Origin: Rhizobium sp. Root274
Lineage (GTDB): Bacteria > Pseudomonadota > Alphaproteobacteria > Rhizobiales > Rhizobiaceae
Length of the DNA stretch: 64,000 nt
Reading direction: 5' to 3'
NCBI RefSeq assembly: GCF_001429245.1
Contig: NZ_LMJE01000001.1
Location: 1,248,309-1,312,308 of the forward strand
Program-made: the position numbers and the translations under genes
Shown here: one piece after another, positions 60,826 through 64,000 of the stretch
Numbering within the stretch: position 1 is the first letter of the stretch
Layout of the letters: each line of letters starts with the position of its first letter
Notes under the pieces: generated by a model
What the model saw: the letters and a program-made list of their open reading frames with translations, nothing else
Told to the model about the DNA's origin: nothing
Database searches by the model: none

Positions 60826-61608
60826 GTGACCGCCCCTATCCGCACCCGCCGCGAAAACGCCATTCTGGAAGTGACGATCGATCGTCCCAAGGCCAATGCC
60901 GTTGATCTCGGGACGAGCCGAATCATGGGCGAGATCTTCGCCGCCTTTCGCGATGACGAGACGCTGAGGGTCGCCATTATCACGGGTGCAGGCACCAAAT
61001 TCTTCTGCCCCGGCTGGGACTTGAAAGCCGCCGCAGACGGCGATGCCGTCGATGGAGACTATGGTGTCGGCGGCTTCGGCGGTCTCCAGGAATTGCGCGA
61101 CCTCAACAAGCCAGTTATCGCCGCGATCAACGGCATCTGTTGCGGCGGCGGCCTCGAGATCGCGCTTTCCGCCGATCTCATTCTCGCCACCGATCACGCC
61201 ACCTTTGCGCTGCCCGAGATCCGCTCTGGCACGGTTGCCGATGCTGCCTCGATCAAGCTGCCAAAACGCATTCCCTACCACATCGCCATGGACATGCTTT
61301 TGACCGGCCGATGGCTCGATGCGCAGGAGGCGCATCGCTGGGGCTTCGTCAACGAAATCCTCCCCGCCGACGCCCTCATGGACCGGGCTTGGGCGCTGGC
61401 CAGGCTGCTCGAAAGCGGCCCGCCACTTGTCTACGCCGCGATCAAGGAGATCGTCCGCGACGCCGAGGGCCGTGATTTTCAGTCGACGATGAACAAGATC
61501 ACCAAGCGGCAATACCGCACTGTAGATGCGCTTTACGGAAGCGAGGACCAGCGCGAGGGCGCGCGCGCCTTTGCCGAGAAGCGCGACCCCGTTTGGAAGG
61601 GGAGATAG
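60826..61608 (+). CDS. Enoyl-CoA hydratase/isomerase, probable carnitinyl-CoA dehydratase
   Basis: The 260-residue crotonase-family protein starts at a GTG at 60826, with AAGGAG upstream, four bases after the ligase stop. It has the oxyanion loops GTKFFCPGWDLKAA and GICCGGGLEIALSADLILA, and the glutamate segment LPEIRSGTVADAASIKLPK. By context it would add water to crotonobetainyl-CoA, giving carnitinyl-CoA. This is the CaiD role. It ends the catabolic run before the transporter genes. Confidence 0.88.
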   Translation: MTAPIRTRRENAILEVTIDRPKANAVDLGTSRIMGEIFAAFRDDETLRVAIITGAGTKFFCPGWDLKAAADGDAVDGDYGVGGFGGLQELRDLNKPVIAAINGICCGGGLEIALSADLILATDHATFALPEIRSGTVADAASIKLPKRIPYHIAMDMLLTGRWLDAQEAHRWGFVNEILPADALMDRAWALARLLESGPPLVYAAIKEIVRDAEGRDFQSTMNKITKRQYRTVDALYGSEDQREGARAFAEKRDPVWKGR

Positions 61609-61721
61609 AGTTAGCCAACGCGTGAGGGCGTCTGCGGTCGGCCCGATTGCGAATTCCACGACCGCCAACGTCACGGACAAAGATGCCGGGCGATCAACCA
61701 ACCAGGACAAGGGAACAGACT

Positions 61722-63305
61722 ATGAGCAATGAAAAGTTTCTCAACAGCCTCACTTCGGCGGCCTTGAGCCGTCGCGAATTCATGGGCCGCGCCATGGCGG
61801 CTGGCCTGACGCTGACCGCCGCCAGCTCGCTCTACGCCACCAGCGCGTCCGCCCAGGAACCGAAGCGCGGCGGCAATCTGAAGCTCGGTCTCGAAGGCGG
61901 CTCGGCCACCGACAGCAAGGACCCGGCAAAATTCCTGTCGCAGTTCATGTTCTGCATCGGCCGCTGCTGGGGCGACATGCTGGTCGAAAGCGATCCCTTG
62001 ACCGGCGCTGCCGTGCCGGCGCTGGCCGAAAGCTGGGAACCGTCGGCTGACGCTGCCACCTGGACCTTCACCATCCGCAAGGGCGTGCAGTTCCATGACG
62101 GCAAGGAACTGACCATCGACGACGTCGTCGCTACCTTGAAGCGCCACACCGACGAGAAGTCAGAATCTGGCGCGCTCGGCGTGATGAAGTCGATCAAGGA
62201 GATCAAGAAGGACGGCGACAAGCTCGTTCTCGTTCTGACCGAAGGCAATGCCGACCTGCCGCTGCTTCTCACCGACTACCACCTCGTCATTCAGCCAAAC
62301 GGCGGCAACGACGATCCGCTCGCCTCGATCGGCACCGGCCCCTACAAGCTCACCAGCTTCGAGGCCGGCGTGCGTGCAACGCTTGAGCGCAACACCAACG
62401 ATTGGCGCTCGGACCGCGGCTATGTCGACACGATCGAAATCATCGGCATGAACGATGCGACCGCCCGTATCGCAGCGCTCGCCTCGGGCCAGGTGCATTT
62501 CATCAACCGCGTCGACCCCAAGACCGTTGGCATGCTGAAGCGTTCGCCGAATGTCGAGATCCTCTCGACGTCAGGTCGCGGCCACTACGTCTTCATCATG
62601 CATTGCAACACCGCGCCGTTCGACAACAACGACCTGCGCCTGGCGCTGAAATATGCGATGGACCGCGAAGCCATGGTCGAGACCGTGCTTGGCGGTTACG
62701 GCAAGGTCGGCAACGACTTCCCGATCAACAGCACCTATGCCCTCTTCCCCGAAGGCATCGAGCAGCGCGCCTACGATCCTGACAAGGCCGCGTTCCACTA
62801 CAAGAAGTCAGGTCATTCCGGCCCGGTTCTCCTGCGCACGTCGGAAGTCGCCTTCCCGGGTGCCGTCGACGCTGCCGTCCTCTATCAGGGCAGCGCACAG
62901 AAGGCCGGCATCGAGATCGAGGTGAAGCGCGAGCCGGGCGACGGCTACTGGTCGAATGTCTGGAACGTCCAGCCCTTCTCCACCTCCTATTGGGGCGGGC
63001 GCCCGACCCAGGACCAGATGTATTCCACGGCTTACCTTTCGACGGCCGACTGGAACGACACCCGCTTCCTGCGCCCGGACTTCGACAAGATCCTGCTCGA
63101 AGCCCGCGCCGAACTCGACGAGGCCAAGCGCAAGGAAATGTATCGCGACATGGCGATGATGGTGCGCGACGAAGGCGGCCTGATCCTGCCGATGTTCAAC
63201 GACTTCGTGAACGCCGCGCAGAAGAGCGTGAAGGGCTATGTCCACGACATCGGCAACGACATGTCGAACGGCTATGTCGCAACCCGCGTCTGGCTCGAAG
63301 CCTGA
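61722..63305 (+). CDS. ABC transporter substrate-binding protein, peptide family (SBP family 5), Tat-exported
   Basis: The 527-residue precursor has a twin-arginine signal (LSRREFMGRAMAAGLTLTAASSLYATSASA). The mature part begins QEPKRGGNLKLGLEGGSATDSKDPA, with the SBP_bac_5 core (VPALAESWEPSADAATWTFTIRKGVQFHDGKELT, LALKYAMDREAMVETVLGGYG). The family binds oligopeptides and other ligands; in this cluster a quaternary amine such as carnitine or butyrobetaine is plausible. The ATG at 61722 is chosen by the signal peptide. A hairpin lies between this and the permease. Confidence 0.9.
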   Translation: MSNEKFLNSLTSAALSRREFMGRAMAAGLTLTAASSLYATSASAQEPKRGGNLKLGLEGGSATDSKDPAKFLSQFMFCIGRCWGDMLVESDPLTGAAVPALAESWEPSADAATWTFTIRKGVQFHDGKELTIDDVVATLKRHTDEKSESGALGVMKSIKEIKKDGDKLVLVLTEGNADLPLLLTDYHLVIQPNGGNDDPLASIGTGPYKLTSFEAGVRATLERNTNDWRSDRGYVDTIEIIGMNDATARIAALASGQVHFINRVDPKTVGMLKRSPNVEILSTSGRGHYVFIMHCNTAPFDNNDLRLALKYAMDREAMVETVLGGYGKVGNDFPINSTYALFPEGIEQRAYDPDKAAFHYKKSGHSGPVLLRTSEVAFPGAVDAAVLYQGSAQKAGIEIEVKREPGDGYWSNVWNVQPFSTSYWGGRPTQDQMYSTAYLSTADWNDTRFLRPDFDKILLEARAELDEAKRKEMYRDMAMMVRDEGGLILPMFNDFVNAAQKSVKGYVHDIGNDMSNGYVATRVWLEA

Positions 63306-63349
63306 TCGCCGGAAACGGGCAGTCGCCTGAGGCACTGCTCCGGTCACTC

Positions 63350-63376
63350 GGCCCGCGGACATGAGGTTCGCGGGCC
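63350..63376 (+). other. Intercistronic hairpin between binding protein and permease
   Basis: GGCCCGCG (63350-63357) pairs with CGCGGGCC (63369-63376), followed by AAACCCGTTTTTCT. It lies 44 bases after the binding-protein stop. It may cause partial termination or stabilise the upstream mRNA. Confidence 0.55.
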
Positions 63377-63409
63377 AAACCCGTTTTTCTGGATAGCGGC
63401 TGGAAACGC

Positions 63410-64000
63410 ATGACCCAATCGACCGATGCCGGTGATCCCCCGGCCCTCTCCCTTTACCAGCGGTTTCCGCTGGCCGTGCTGGTGCTGCAGCGCCTCGCGC
63501 TCAGTATGCTGCTGCTGCTCGCCGTCTCCATGCTGATCTATGGCGGGGTCGAGGCGCTGCCAGGTGATTTCGCCACCACCTATCTCGGCCAGTCGGCGAC
63601 GCCCCAGGCGGTCGCCAATATCCGTGCCGATCTCGGCCTCGACCGGCCGATCGTCACCCGCTATTTCGAGTGGCTCGGCGGCGTCCTGCAGGGCGATTTC
63701 GGCACCTCTTGGGCGAGCCGCAACTCGGTCACCGAACAGATCGGCAAGCGGCTCGGCAATTCGCTGTATCTCGCGGCCCTCGCCGCCGCCATCTCGGTCC
63801 CACTCGCGGTCGGTCTCGGCATGCTCGCGGTCCACTTCCGCAACCGCACGCCGGATCGCATCATCAACGTGATCTCGCTTGCCGCCATCTCGCTGCCGGA
63901 ATTCTTCATCGGCTATCTCTTGATCCTGGTCTTTGCCATCAACCTCAACATCGCGACCTTCCCGTCGACGGTGCATGACGGCATGGCGCTTGCCGACCGG
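63410..64000 (+). CDS. ABC transporter permease, DppB-like (partial, cut by right edge)
   Basis: The frame is open for 197 codons to the window edge. After a short N-terminal part comes a membrane helix (LALSMLLLLAVSMLIYGGVEALPGDFATTYLG), the LGLDRPIVTRYFEWLGGVLQGDFGTSW segment typical of DppB/OppB permeases, and the EQIGKRLGNSLYLAALAAAISVPLAVGLG and IISLAAISLPEFFIGYLLILVFA helices. The rest, a second permease and ATPases, should lie to the right. It follows the SBP family 5 gene. Confidence 0.9.
   Translation, partial: MTQSTDAGDPPALSLYQRFPLAVLVLQRLALSMLLLLAVSMLIYGGVEALPGDFATTYLGQSATPQAVANIRADLGLDRPIVTRYFEWLGGVLQGDFGTSWASRNSVTEQIGKRLGNSLYLAALAAAISVPLAVGLGMLAVHFRNRTPDRIINVISLAAISLPEFFIGYLLILVFAINLNIATFPSTVHDGMALADR

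Noticed and set aside
1-64000. CRISPR arrays, insertion sequences, prophage and integrative elements
   Set aside because: No regularly spaced repeats, transposase, integrase or phage structural genes were seen on either strand. The tRNA genes show no adjoining integrase or duplicated 3' end.

Overview
The window is 64 kb of GC-rich chromosome from an alphaproteobacterium of the order Hyphomicrobiales, most likely family Rhizobiaceae (Rhizobium/Agrobacterium/Sinorhizobium relatives). The evidence is a gcrA gene, a PodJ-like polarity protein next to a fadB-fadA-acyl-CoA dehydrogenase operon, a SAM-II riboswitch before metZ, the long two-domain form of dCTP deaminase, an L-carnitine dehydrogenase fused to a thioesterase, and RIME-like intergenic palindromes. 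I see no prophage, insertion sequence or CRISPR array. The content is core and metabolic.

Layout. 1-4.6 kb: beta-oxidation genes on the minus strand (fadB-like, cut by the left edge; fadA; acyl-CoA dehydrogenase), with RIME-like palindromes in both gaps and a palindromic operator before the first gene. 4.9-8.8 kb: podJ-like gene with TTAA(C) boxes upstream. 9-10.8 kb: TauE/SafE transporter and TIGR02186 partner. 10.8-15.6 kb: pdeM, ligase-associated DEXH helicase, CPBP protease-like protein, YitT. 15.7-24.7 kb: small housekeeping and regulatory genes (methyltransferase, CAP lipoprotein, MATE pump, pyrD, LuxR-type regulator, LexA-like S24 regulator, nuclease-like protein, TerB family, solute-binding protein). 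24.7-28.8 kb: XagB-like glycosyltransferase, a dioxygenase-esterase fusion, FMN reductase and tRNA-Gly. 29-33 kb: dcd, riboswitch-controlled metZ, apaG, MYG1. 33-37 kb: SulP transporter and GGDEF-EAL protein. 37-40 kb: argD-argF-hslO. 40.6 kb: gcrA behind a dense cluster of GANTC sites. 41.2-48.9 kb: the phosphate regulon phoR-pstSCAB-phoU-phoB, all on the minus strand, with a three-repeat Pho box and a terminator after pstS, followed by divergent ppk2. 50-53.7 kb: an unknown membrane protein, a nitronate monooxygenase-like enzyme that shares the operator of the fad operon, a DUF1176 protein and tRNA-Thr. 53.8-64 kb: a carnitine/butyrobetaine catabolic cluster with regulator, 3-dehydrocarnitine cleavage enzyme, dehydrogenase-thioesterase fusion, acyl-CoA dehydrogenase, NDP-forming CoA ligase, crotonase and a peptide-family ABC importer that runs off the right edge.

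How it fits together. The carnitine cluster encodes a plausible full route from butyrobetaine or crotonobetaine through carnitine to glycine betaine and acetoacetate. The phosphate block combines sensing, uptake and, next to it, polyphosphate metabolism. The most notable signals are regulatory: eight GANTC methylation sites before gcrA (the GcrA protein itself works with GANTC methylation), mutually exclusive terminator and antiterminator hairpins behind the SAM-II riboswitch, a leader terminator before argD, and one near-identical operator in front of two distant genes. All family names come from reading protein sequences by eye. No database search was run.
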